This document shows, one piece after another, positions 34,497 to 44,882 of a stretch of 64,000 bases of DNA (position 1 is the first letter of the stretch; each line of letters opens with the position of its first letter). The notes beneath the pieces are model-generated. The model did no database searches, was not told the DNA's origin, and was given only the letters and a program-made list of their open reading frames with translations. This DNA is from Cryptomeria japonica (taxonomy: Eukaryota; Streptophyta; Pinopsida; Cupressales; Cupressaceae), in NCBI RefSeq assembly GCF_030272615.1, contig NC_081406.1, forward strand, positions 403,653,439 to 403,717,438, in the 5' to 3' direction. Made by a program: the position numbers and the translations under genes.

Positions 34497-34841
34497 GAGA
34501 TCCGATTTGACTTCATTGTACTTGTGTCAATTCGATTATGAGATGTTTCTATATGCTTTATTCTATATGTATGCATTTCTTTTTCAGCATGAATGTATGT
34601 ATTACAAATGATAATGGATGTCTATGTTTTTGTTTCTTTTCATATGCAAATAAATGAATGAAAATGAGCAGTGCAAATTTTTTTTTTTTTTTCAGGACTT
34701 TTTCTGATTTTTAGGATTTCTTCAGGACATTTTCTGATTTTTATGATTTTTTCAGGACATTTTCTGATTTTTATGATTTCTTCAGGACATTTTCTGATTT
34801 TTAGGATTTCTTCAGGACATATTCTGATTTTTAGGATTTCT
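34324..34841. other. G1 spacer between convergent antisense gene and polyprotein
   Basis: 518 bp between the stop of the plus-strand PMD gene and the stop of the minus-strand polyprotein. It contains an (AT)n run and most of a 30-bp minisatellite. No gene. Confidence 0.7.
34457..34495. repeat. (AT)n microsatellite
   Basis: An uninterrupted AT dinucleotide run of 39 bases in the 3' region of the antisense gene. G2 has only a short ATATATA at the matching place. Confidence 0.95.
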
Positions 34842-34855
34842 TCAGGACATTTTCC
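34691..34855. repeat. 30-bp minisatellite at the polyprotein 3' end
   Basis: Five exact-length 30-bp units beginning TTCAGGACAT (34691, 34721, 34751, 34781, 34811) and a partial sixth from 34841. Units differ by one or two bases. G2 has one related segment (TTTTTCAGCTGTA near 24260), so the array grew in G1. The polyprotein stop TGA (34842-34844) lies in the last unit. Confidence 0.93.
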
Positions 34856-36008
34856 ACTGTACAGTTTGCTGGAGGAGAGAATGGTAAGTAAAGAATCTTT
34901 TCAGGTGGATGGTGTTAATCGGTTCTCGGAGCTGTTCTCCTTCCGATGTTGAGAGTTGATAGGCACCAGAGCCGAAGACTGCAGTAATGATATAGGGACC
35001 CAGCCAGTTGGGTTCAAACTTCCCTTTGTTGTCTTGAAACTATTGACTTTTTGGATTTTCTCTCAGAACTAGGTCACCAACTTGAAATTCTCTTTGTCAA
35101 ATTTTCTTGTTATACCCTCTGGACATTCTCTTTTGATACACTCTGAGATGATTAAATGCCACTTGTCAATGCTCATCCAACAATTCGAGTTCTTGCAATC
35201 TAGATATTCTACGATCTTCATCAGTAACAAGATCTTGCAACGAAACTCTTAGAGATGGTATTTCTACTTCAATAGGTAATACTGCTTTGGACCCATACAC
35301 CAAAGAGAAAGGTGTAGCCCCAGTAGGTGTTCTGATACTTGTTTTGTAAGCCCATAGTGCCGGATTTAGCTGCAGATGCCAATCTTTCCCGGATTTGTTC
35401 ACTGTTCTATGCAAGATAGTCAGTAGGTTTTTGTTAGACGCCTCGGCTTGTCCATTACCTTGAGGGTAATATACTGATGACTAGTGTTGCTTTATTTTGA
35501 ATTTCTCACAAAGTTCATCCAGGTCTTTATTCTTGAACTATCCTCCATTATCAGTCATGATGGATGAAGGTATCCCATACCTGCAAATTATATAGTTTAG
35601 GATGAATAAGGCGACTTGTTTACCAGTTGCTTTGATGAGCGGAATCGCCTCTACCCACTTCGTGAAATACTCAGTGGCCGTTATGATGAATTTATGTCCA
35701 TTGGATGAAGCAAGATATATCTGACCAATGAGATCAAAGGCCCATTGCTGAAAAGGCCAATGTGTCATGAATGGTATGAGATCCCTCGTCGGGGCATGTA
35801 TGAGATTTCCATGAAGCTAACATTTCTCACAAGTCTTAGCAATATTTATGGCATCTTTTTCCATATCTGGCCAGTAGTAGCTAGCCCGTAATAGTTTCCG
35901 AGCTAAAGTAAAACCATTCGAATGAGATCCACAAATACCTTCATGGACTTCCGATAATGCACGTTTTGATTCTTCAATTTCTAGACATCTAAGCAAAGTA
36001 CCATCCAA
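34842..36008 (-). pseudogene. Integrase region of G1
   Basis: The zinc-binding part (36008-35817) has HEGICGSH and CEKC. The catalytic core (35768-35538) has 'QWAFDLIGQI' and 'MTDNGG'. The Glu is in GQAEASN, read between 35470 and 35410. The C-terminus (35160-34842) has 'VGDLVLRENP' and 'GKFEPNWLGPYII..FGSGAYQLS'. D, D and E are all present. TGA at 35168-35166 and other stops break it. It would insert cDNA with 5-bp duplications, matching those seen here. Confidence 0.9.
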
Positions 36009-36229
36009 ACCTCGTCTAAATAAATCATTAGCTATGATAACATATCGTGAAGCATTTCAAGTTAGGTTTCTTTTCTCATTACGAGTAAGGTTTTTAGGGA
36101 TAATTTGGTCACAAAGATAGGAATAGATGTGGCTGTATTGGGATGAATCGTGTCCAATAATAGAACAGACTATTTGGGTCTCAGGAGAATCATAAGCAGG
36201 GTAATATAACTCTTCCACTAGGAAATCAA

Positions 36230-37090
36230 AGTGAAAATTGGACTCTTGTAGCTCAGGTATAGATGCCAAGGTAGCCATAGCATCGGCTACTCTATTTGCT
36301 GATCTAGGAATTTGTTGGAATGATACAAAAGAAAAATACTTCTTGAAATCATCTACCATCCTCTTGTAAGGCATTAATTTCTCATCCCGAGTCTGATATG
36401 TATCGTTGATTTGATTGATGACCAACTGCGAATCTCCATAAATATGTAATTCAACAACCTTCCATTCAATGGCTAGTTTTATTCCATTTACCAATGCTTC
36501 ATATTCTGCAATGTTGTTTGTGCAAGGGAATAGAATCTTATAAGATTTTGGAATTGAGTACTTCTGAGGAGTAATGAATAGTATGCCAGCACCTAAACCA
36601 TTTTGAGTAAAGGACCCATCAAAGAACATCTTCCAGGGTTGTTGAGTAAGATGCATTATTGATTCATCTGGGAACTCAATGTGTAGTGGTTGAGTATCCT
36701 CAAGTGGAGCTTCAGCAAGTTGATCAGCAATTACCTGTCCTTTTATGGCTTTGCGTTCCACATATTCAATGTCAAACTCTGTAAGGATCATTACCCACTT
36801 TGCCAATCGTCTGGTGAGTGTTGCTTTATTAAGAAGATACTTGAGTGGATCAATTTTGGCTACCAACTTGACTGAATGTGCGAGCATATAGTGCCTTAGT
36901 TTTTGTGATGCGAAGACTAATGCCAAGCATGCTTTTTCTATTATACTGTAGCTCATTTCGTAAGACACCAATGTCCTGCTGATGTAATAAATAGCTCTTT
37001 CCTTTTTGTTGTCATCCTGTTGTGCCAGAAGTGCCCCCAATGATGAATCAGTTGCTGATATGTATAAAATTAATGGTTTACCTTGAATAG
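36230..37090 (-). pseudogene. Dual RNase H region of G1 (gypsy-type then archaeal-type)
   Basis: The first RNase H begins 'KPLILYISATDSSLGALLAQ' and runs to 'IEYVERKAIKGQVIADQLAEAP'. The second has 'WKMFFDGSFTQNGLGAGI', 'NIAEYEALVNGIKLAIE', 'IYGDSQLVINQI' and 'ANRVADAMA', giving all four DEDD catalytic acids. An added archaeal-type RNase H is known for the Tat lineage. The second copy looks better conserved at its active site than the first. Confidence 0.9.
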
Positions 37091-37189
37091 GTGGCATCAA
37101 TATCGTTGGATTTGACAGATACTCTTTGATTTGCTGAAGATGTTGTTCACATTCTTGATCCCAATTGTATAATATGCCTTTCCTTAGTA

Positions 37190-38060
37190 CCTTTGTAAAA
37201 GGTTGAGCTTTGTCTGCTAGTTGAGAAATAAATCTTCTAATGGATTGGAGACGTCCCTGTAGACTTCTCATTTGACGGATGTTCTTTGGAGGCGGCATTT
37301 CCATTATAGCCTGGACCTTCTCAGGATCAACCTCAATGCCCTTCTTTGAAATGATGTAGCCAAGTAGTTTACCAGATGTCACTCCGAATGCACACTTCTT
37401 TGGATTTAATCGGAGCTTGAACTTTTCCATTCTGTCAAGTAGAGGACCTAACTCTTGAATATGCGTTGATCTTTTCATAGTCTTCACTAAAGTGTCATCA
37501 ACATAATCTTCCATATTCTTATGCAACATGTCATGAAAGATAGTTGTAACTGCTCTTTGGTAGGTCACTCCTAAGTTCTTTAACCTAAATGGCATAACGT
37601 TCCAGCAAAAGGTTCCCCATGCACAGGTGAAAGCTGTCTTTTCTTGATCTCCAGGAACAATTTTAATCTGATTGTAGCTAGAGAATCCATCTATTAGTGA
37701 GTACATCTCATACCCAGTTGTCATGTCGACTATCTTATCAATATTTGGCAATGGAAAGTCATCTTTTGGACATGCTTTATTGAGATCTCTAAAATCTGTA
37801 CAAACTCTGATAGATTTATCTACCTTTGACACAGGTACTATGTTGGAAATCCATTCAGCATAATCTATCACTCTGATAAATCCAGCTTTGAGTAGTTTCT
37901 CTAGTTCAGCTTTGACCAATAGTGCGACATGCGGGTGCATCTTACAAAGTTTTTGTTTAACTGGTTTTACTCCTGGTGTGATTGAGAGATGGTGCATAAT
38001 GAGATCAGGATCTAAGCCTGGCATATCAGAGTATGTCCATGCAAAATTTATTTTCTTCTC
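37190..38060 (-). pseudogene. Reverse transcriptase region of G1 (active-site motifs intact)
   Basis: Within the 878-codon open segment: 'FIRVIDYAEWISNIVPVSK', 'VCTDFRDLNKACPKDDFPLP', 'SLIDGFSSYNQI', 'CWNVMPF', then YVDD (37505-37494) and 'KLGYIISKKGIEVDPEKV'-like thumb sequence. Copies element RNA into cDNA inside particles. No stop falls in this domain. Confidence 0.93.
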
Positions 38061-38710
38061 TAGGAATAGCTGAGTGAAATCCTTCAATTTCTCTACTGAT
38101 AGTGATTGAGCTACGTGAATAATTTGTGGTGTGTCTTGATTCCCAATATTCACTGGCTGAGTTGGCTCGATCAATATGGAAGACCGCTCCTGAAAATGAC
38201 TGGGCAGTATACCAAGTATCTCACCTTCAGGTGCCTCAGAGAGGTTTTCACCTTTGGGTACGTCCTTTATTTTCTCTTTTTTAGATTCTGACACCACCAC
38301 AATGTGGTTTTCGCCATCAGATCTTTTATTTTTATCTTTCTTGTTTTTGTGACTAAGATACTTGATATCCTCTTCAGTCATATTTTCACTCCATTCACTG
38401 GTGGAAGAGTTAATAGGTTCGACTGCATTGAGATAATAGGATAATGTATAGTCATTGGCAAAAATAGGTATATCCATGGGTTGATTCTGTAAAGTACAGT
38501 CAATCAATTCGGGATGTATTAGGGACAAATTTTGGATAGGTTCAAGAGCGTTCATGGTATTGTTATCATAGCTACGGATCAAAAAGTTGAGTTCCAAAAT
38601 GATACCTTGCGTCAGTGTCTCAAGACCAGGAAGAGTCAGATCATGATTATTAAAGTTCACATTAATATTTAATCGATCTAAGCCAATAGGCATACTTATA
38701 ACATCATTGA

Positions 38711-39956
38711 CTAAGTCGGACTGGACGTCATGTCATGGTTTAATAGCAAGAAGACTAGTGGGCAGTTTTTCATTGTTTGTATCAGATGATTTAGAATTTG
38801 AGGATGAGTGGGTATCATCATGAACAGGACTGTCATTAGAGTCATCAGAATCATCAGAGTTATCTGATGAAGTTTCCAAGTCTCTTTCAGGTGATTTAGT
38901 AAGCATATGTATGGTATCAATACTAACATCTTTAATGCTACAAATTCCTTCATATTGTAGTTCATTTGTCATTTGTATCTGACACACCTGTTGACATGGT
39001 CTCATTGTTTCTGCGGCTTTTTGTCATCTACTCCATTCAGCTTCTTCTGGACTAACAATTGGTTCTTGTCCTACAGCTTCTAACTCTTCCTGTGTAGTGC
39101 TATAACTGATTTGTTCTATTTCGGGATAAGGACACATAGATGAGAAGCTTTCTGGTATTGTTCCTTCTTTCAATGCTTGTTCATAATTTTCTTGCCTCTT
39201 TTGTCTAATTTCTTGTATTTCCTTCTCTAGTTTTAGGCGCATCAACTCTTGAGTATCATCTATGATACCACTAGATTCTTCTGGAGTTTCTGTAGCGGAT
39301 GTGTCTGAAAGATAGTCAGGACCCCATTCATACTCATTTGAATCAGTCTTTGAATCATCTACCTGTTGCCTGCTAGTATATGTGACTGGAATTTTTAATG
39401 GTGCAAACAATTCTCTGATTCTTACAAATTCATCTCTTATATCTTCAGGAACCTCAACTTCTTGTATTATCGTAGCTGATACCGTTGAAGCTTGAGCACT
39501 GACTATTTCTTCTTTCTTGACTGTTGATTCCTCTCTCTCTTTTCTATGCTCTTCTTGCATCTGTTTAGCGTTTGCTTCATGTAATATTAAAGGCAATATC
39601 TTTTTCAAACCTTTAGACTTAGAAACATGTTTTTGTTCTGATGTCTTTTTAGGATTGTATCCCAGTCCAGCTTTATCATGTGTGGATTTGGTTTGTAGCT
39701 AAATTGGTTCAGTAATACCTTCTTTTTGTTTGCCCAAAGGACTAGTACCTGAGTACCCCATGCGCTGAATCATTTTGTAACCACGACCATACTGGTTTGA
39801 AGAAATCTCACAATGTCGTACCTCCTCATTTGGACTATCTTCCTTATAGAGCCAGTTAAGCACAACATCCTCTTCTATTTCATCTGCCAAGGAGGTAGAA
39901 GACTGTATAAAGAGACCATCATATATAATATTCAGAGCTGGAGTTTGGGTTCTCAT
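38711..39956 (-). pseudogene. G-patch and acidic linker between protease and RT (G1)
   Basis: 39956-39699 ends with 'GRGYKMIQRMGYSGTSPLG...EGITEP', which fits the G-patch pattern (Gly-rich helix-loop, RNA helicase or RNA contacts in known proteins). Two acidic, Ser/Asp/Glu-rich segments follow (39608-39024 and 39005-38733) with a Glu/Lys-rich probable coiled coil. All are in the polyprotein frame. Low-complexity Asp/Ser runs near 38880-38810 are acidic. Confidence 0.65.
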
Positions 39957-40241
39957 AGCCTCTGATGGCTTGCCTAACTATTTTGGCGATGGAGGAAGAG
40001 AAACTAATGATAATACTGGTTCTATCTTGTAGCCATCCATGCTGGTATCTGTAATCTTCAATCTCTTTTCTAAGTCTTTGATCAATGTTTCTGGATCTTC
40101 ATTTGGAGAGGCTGCCCTATTATGAGGCACAAGAGTATCTGCACCTTTTGTCAATGCACTACAGATGACATTTGTATCAGCTGGAATATTGACTTCAGCT
40201 CCATTATAAGGAAACTTTAAGCATTAGTGATATGTTGAGGG

Positions 40242-40853
40242 TTATGCCTTCATTTCATGAATCCATGGCCTGCCCAACAATATATTGTATGACAATGGAA
40301 TATCGAGAACCTGGAAAAGGACATCTCTCTCTACCGGTCCCACTCTGATTGGTAATGATACCAAACCTTTGGAGGTCCTCTCTTCTTCATCATAGGCTTT
40401 AATTGTTATTTTCTTGCCTGGGTCAATGACATTTTCAAAGAATCCTAGTTGTGTAAGCAGATGATAAGTACAGATATTCAACCCTGCACCTCCATCTATC
40501 AAAACACATTTAACTCTGTGTTTGTGGATCATGGCTTCAATATGCAATGGCTGGTTATGTGGATGATTTAATGAGTTGTCATCTTCCTTAGAGAAGGTCA
40601 AATAGTGAGGTGAAGTCAGATGACCCACCATAGACTGAAACCGATCAATGTCTAAATCTTTTGGAACGTTGGTAGTGAGCAATGCTTGGTGTAGAATTTC
40701 CTTGTGAGTAGATGAGAGCTGTAGCAATTCAAAAATTGAAATTTGAGGATTTGTCCTTTTCAACTGTTCAACCACGCTGTATCCAGAGGATGATGATGAG
40801 GAGGTTAATCTTTTAAATTTGTCCAAGGTTGATTTCTTTTGTTTATTTGGCAC
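40242..40853 (-). pseudogene. Protease region of G1
   Basis: 204 codons with VLIDGGAGLNI (catalytic Asp codon 40496-40494), 'KKITIKAYDEEER' and 'YNILLGRPWIHEM'. It is an aspartic protease of retroviral type, with DGG in place of DTG/DSG, shared by X and G2. G1 itself inserted into the matching place of G2, just after the 'HEMK' tail. Confidence 0.88.
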
Positions 40854-40997
40854 AGCTGTTGGATTTGATGTTTCTTGAGCCGGTTTGGAAGAGCTAGCTC
40901 CTTGGAGGGTGACTTTCTTTTGAGATCTGGTCAGAGCTTTTGCATATCATGATTCATTTGGTTTATCTTGAACTATAATCACATTGCAATGTTCTGA

Positions 40998-42680
40998 TTA
41001 TGAAGGTTCAATCATGTTGATAATGTTGTCTTGGCTGACATAAGCATAATTTACCTTGGCACCTCCTTTGGTCTTTGAGGAATCACCTTGTTCATAAGCA
41101 AGCAAAGGGTCTTTAAATGCTTTATGATCAGCATTGGTTGGGTGATTCCCAACAACAACTTTACCAGTGTCTATGAGATCCCGAATCTCATGTTTTAGCT
41201 TCATGCAATTGTTTATGTTATGACCCTTATTCCGATGGAAGTCACAGTATTCATTTTCTCTCCACCATCTTGGTTTGACATCTGGATCATATGGTCTGGA
41301 GTTATCTGGTAGTGTTATCAAGTTGTTTTCCAATAGAGTTTTGAAAGCTAACTCATATTATTCTTCAAGAGGAGTAAAATCACGCTTAGGTCTGGAAAGC
41401 CAAGGCTTTTCTTTGAACCATTCCTTTGTTTTCTTTGGCTGATTTTCTACTGCAATTTCAGCGGCTTTAAGCGCTTGTGTAGCACTGGCTAGATTGAATA
41501 TTGTTGATTTTGAGTTGGTTTTGACAGTGTCTACTACTCCATCATTAACAACATTCTTGTTGTTGTCTTTGGCAAATTTCCAATACTTGTTCTTCTCTTT
41601 AGAACTGGATCCTATTTGTGTTTCTTTCCAAGGTGTGATATCTTCCATTCGAATGACATTATCTACCATTTTGTTAAATGATGGGTGTACTTGAATTTGT
41701 ACGCTATATTTCATTTCAGGGACCAAGTTATTGACTAATATATCCATTTTCTCAGAGTCCGGGATAGGTCGTGGGTACCTAGAGAACATCCTTCTCCAGC
41801 GTTGGAGAAAAGTAAGAAGAGGTTCCCCTGTTTTCTGTTGAGTATTACAAAGATCGATCATAGTCACAGGATGTCGAATGTTGTATGAGTATTGTTGTAA
41901 GAACAGTTGGATTAGTTCTTCGAATGTTTTTATTCCTTTGGGTAGACTTGAGAACCATTCCATTGCTTGACCCCCTAAACTCCTTGGGAAGAGATGCATA
42001 AGGTACGTTTGATCATGCATTAATTCCATACAAGTAGCACTAAATTCCCTGATGTGATCTTGAGGATCTAAGGTACCATCATATTTATCAAATTTTGGGA
42101 TTTCCACTCGTGAAGGGAACAGAGGCATGTGTAAATTCTTGTCAAATGGGAAGGGACATATTGCTTCCAGAGAAAATTGGTTCGGGGAATTGTCCTTATT
42201 CTTCAGGTCTGTGAGCTTTGTTTGCAAAGCTATTAACTATTTGTGTACCATGAGTATAGGTGAGTCTTTCCTCTTAGTAACAAGTGTCTGAACATCATAT
42301 CCAACAGGAAGTTTAGCACCTTGATTTGCTAGTTCTAAGAAATAGTCTTCCTTTTCTCGGAGCATGATAGCTTTCATCATTTTTCTAAAGTCTTTGTCTT
42401 TTTTACAGTCAAGGATTTCTTTTTCTAGAGGTTCAGTAGCTTCGTCAGTCTCACTTAATGATGAGTCATTATGATTTTCAGGAATATTACGGTCATTTTT
42501 GTTTCCATCATTGTTTTCTTTCTCATGTATAGTGGGAGATTTCGGTTCATCAAAAATTGGTCCGCCTGATGACGATGGTATGTCAGTGAGGGGATCCTTC
42601 ACGTAGAATGGATTATCTTGATAAGTGAAGGTTTTCTCTTTGGCTTTTGTCTTACGAGAACTCCTAGTTTGAATAGGCAT
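40998..42680 (-). pseudogene. Gag region of G1
   Basis: The N-terminal segment (42680-42237, 147 aa) is charged and starts MPIQTRSSRKTK. After one TAG the core follows (42227-41358) with 'EIPKFDKYDGTLDPQDHI' and 'LFPRSLGGQAMEWF'. The third segment (41333-40998) contains CDFHRNKGHNINNC, a C-x2-H-x4-H-x4-C knuckle (41246-41205). Gag forms the particle and binds element RNA. Two stops interrupt it. Confidence 0.9.
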
Positions 42681-43079
42681 TTTTATGGATTAGTGTGACC
42701 TAGAGTTTTTTTGTGATGTAGGGGTCAAGATCAATTTTAGAGCTAGTTTGCTCTATTTAGCGTATTGTTTTGGGAGAAACAACTGAGATTTTGTCTGATT
42801 TCAGGAATGATCTATCCTGTCTAAGACGTTTTCTTGGGTTGATTCTAAAATTGTAACTAAGATTCAGTCTGATTCAAGAACGATATATCCTATGTAAGAC
42901 GTTATCTAAGTGACTTGAGTTTGATAGGTAGTTTTGATTGAACTAGCTGAAGGGTGATCGACCAAATCGTACAACAAAAAAAAATGACAGAGGTACACTA
43001 TCTTGATCTGTTTTATGCTCAGGAAAATGATAACCAGTATCATGTTTGCTATAGACTGTGTTTTTGGCAATTTTGAATG

Positions 43080-43440
43080 TTCTGTCTAACAAAACCAAAG
43101 ACTCGTACGACTGGGTTTTCTGAACCGGATGACAATTTAGTAGTTATAGGACGACAAAAGTTCTATTTTGTATGAGTTGTTGTCTTATACCGTATGACTA
43201 ATGGGCATGTGCAGGACGACAAAAGACTTAGGTCGATTATGTCTCGTACGAGACAGAATACAGTGCAGGATGATGAATGATTTAAACTCGTACGATAGAG
43301 AATCTAATATAGAATGATAATTGAGTAGATTCGTATGACACAGGATTGGTGCAGCACGATAAATTATCAGACTCGTATGACTGTTCACAGGACAGAGACT
43401 AAAAATTTTGAGTTTTCTGACTGCTGAGTATGACAAATTC
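43080..43440 (-). repeat. TCGTACGA motif cluster, gag-proximal (G1 leader)
   Basis: Exact TCGTACGA at 43103-43110, 43244-43251 and 43288-43295, with GGACGACAAAAG twice (near 43152 and 43214) and CGTATGAC variants every 15-40 bp. Orientation is opposite to the antisense intron. Confidence 0.75.
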
Positions 43441-44037
43441 TAAGATGGGCTGATTTTTTACTAGGATTGATATAGATAGAGTTTCGACTTAGGATGGACT
43501 AGTTTCTGACACGTACAAAGTTTCGACTCACTGAGTTGTTTCTGGTCTTCACTGATTTTTGGTATTTCAGTTTTTTTTTTGTTTCAAGGATGAAAAACAC
43601 AAAAAACAAGTAGTATTTATAGTGACTCCAATCACAGCATGCAAACCCTAAGGAATTTGGTGAGGAAAGAAAACCTTTTCTTGTAGACTCAAGTACACAC
43701 CCAATAGCTAATCAGAATATGGCCGCTAAGCCTCACGCAATGGATTCTCAACGCTATATTATCCGACTCCAAATGCTAATGGGGGCATGAAATGACAAGT
43801 ATCTTGGGAGAGTTACTATCTCTCTTGCACAAAGATTATCCCCCTTTCGGAGATGAACCGGGTAGCTTCTAATTTTAAATTGGATTTAGTCAGGGATCCG
43901 TTCAGCACATCAAGGTATAAACTCAATTAAGAGGTCTCCCAGCCTTGAAAACCAAGGTTTAATATACCCGAAGGTATAGAGGAGAGCTATTCCCGAGCAC
44001 TACCGTTGACTTGATTTTCATCAAATCACATTTATTT

Positions 44038-44152
44038 TATAGTGGGTTGGATTACTTGGCATTTAGCCATTCCCACTTAGGTCATTCCCCTCACACCGGC
44101 CATAATGGCTTTAAGAGTTTTTCAACCTCTCGGGAGGGCAGGCTTGCTAAAG
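44038..44152 (-). promoter_or_regulatory. Conserved leader block (G1)
   Basis: Plus strand from ATAGTGGGTTGGATTACTT to CTCGGGAGGGCAGGC..GCTAAAG. It aligns with X 17692-17796 and G2 49918-50030. Its core CTCGGGAG is also in the block upstream of the antisense gene. Confidence 0.6.
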
Positions 44153-44519
44153 ATGTACAAATCTCAAACAAAGAAAAATCTTCAAGGGTCTGGATTTCTG
44201 ATTGTCTAGAAAAAGACAAGAGCATACTCTCCTACCTCTCAGAATTTTCTAAAAAGCACAAAAGATAGATTTGTTCTTTAATTAGATAGCAAGTTAGGTT
44301 CCTAAAAAATGAATTTAAAGAATACACGATGTTTAGTTGATTCTCCTTAGGCAACCTGCAAAGACAATGAATCAATAGTCATATTGTCTTTGTGCGACAA
44401 GCAATATTCTTCGACAAGCGTTCTGCAAAAACTAGTTAGGCTATGAAAAACTCTGAGATAGACAGATAAATAGTCAAGGTCAGTTGTCAGAAATGAAAAA
44501 TATGAAATTTTGCCTCTTT

Positions 44520-44770
44520 TACCAGAAAATATAGAATCGTATGATAGAGTCTCGACTTGTACGAGATAGGAAACAGTAAAGTACGAGACCAGATTGCTGA
44601 TGATGTTGGCTTGTATGGAAGATGATTACTACTCGTACGACAGAGTGTATGCTCATACGACTATCATGTCTACTTGTATTGGTGTGTCTACTTGTACGAT
44701 AATATGTTTGTAATTCATGCGACACCTGCAATTTGTCGTTTCATCCTGTAAGAATTGTCGTACGAGATGT
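44520..44770 (-). repeat. TCGTACGA motif cluster, PBS-proximal (G1 leader)
   Basis: Exact TCGTACGA at 44633-44640 and 44758-44765, with TTGTACGAGA, ATCGTATGA, CTTGTACGAT and ATTTGTCGTTTC between. Both orientations of the asymmetric part occur here. Confidence 0.7.
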
Positions 44771-44860
44771 ACGGACGAAAAACCGAAAAATCTAAAACCT
44801 GGAAAATAAGAAAAATAAAGCAGTCAGTCTTGGAGGCCGAAAAAAAAATGTAGTCTTCGG

Positions 44861-44878
44861 GCCCCACGGTGGGCGCCA
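44861..44878 (-). promoter_or_regulatory. Primer binding site of G1
   Basis: The minus strand reads TGGCGCCCACCGTGGGGC four bases after the LTR end, beginning TGG as needed to pair with a tRNA CCA end. The isoacceptor is not assigned. G2 (50628-50645) and X (54371-54388) have the same site with transitions at its CpGs. Confidence 0.8.
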
Positions 44879-44882
44879 GAAA

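Larger units (their letters stand above)
34842..42680 (-). pseudogene. Gag-pol polyprotein of G1 (one frame, stops only)
   Basis: From ATG at 42680 to TGA at 34842 is 7,839 bp, 2,613 codons, with no net frameshift; all long open segments fall in this frame. Order by residue: gag core about 152-441, CHHC knuckle 479-492, protease Asp 729, G-patch-like segment about 960-990, acidic linkers, RT with YVDD at 1726-1729, RNase H about 1865-1990, archaeal RNase H about 2018-2150, integrase about 2225-2612. The longest open part is 878 codons (38693-36057). A dozen or so in-frame stops break it. This layout with two RNase H domains matches the Tat lineage of Ty3/gypsy. Confidence 0.93.
42681..44860 (-). 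promoter_or_regulatory. Gag leader of G1
   Basis: About 2.2 kb from PBS to gag ATG, no long ORF in sense. Order on the coding strand: motif cluster (44765-44520), conserved block (44152-44038), motif cluster (43440-43080), then gag. X and G2 have the same order. Confidence 0.7.

Noticed and set aside
34691-34855. CRISPR-like direct repeats
   Set aside because: Units are contiguous with no unique spacers, and this is plant retrotransposon DNA.
34671-34952. ORF with repeated FLIFRISSGH units
   Set aside because: It is the translation of the 30-bp minisatellite; a length divisible by three keeps it open.
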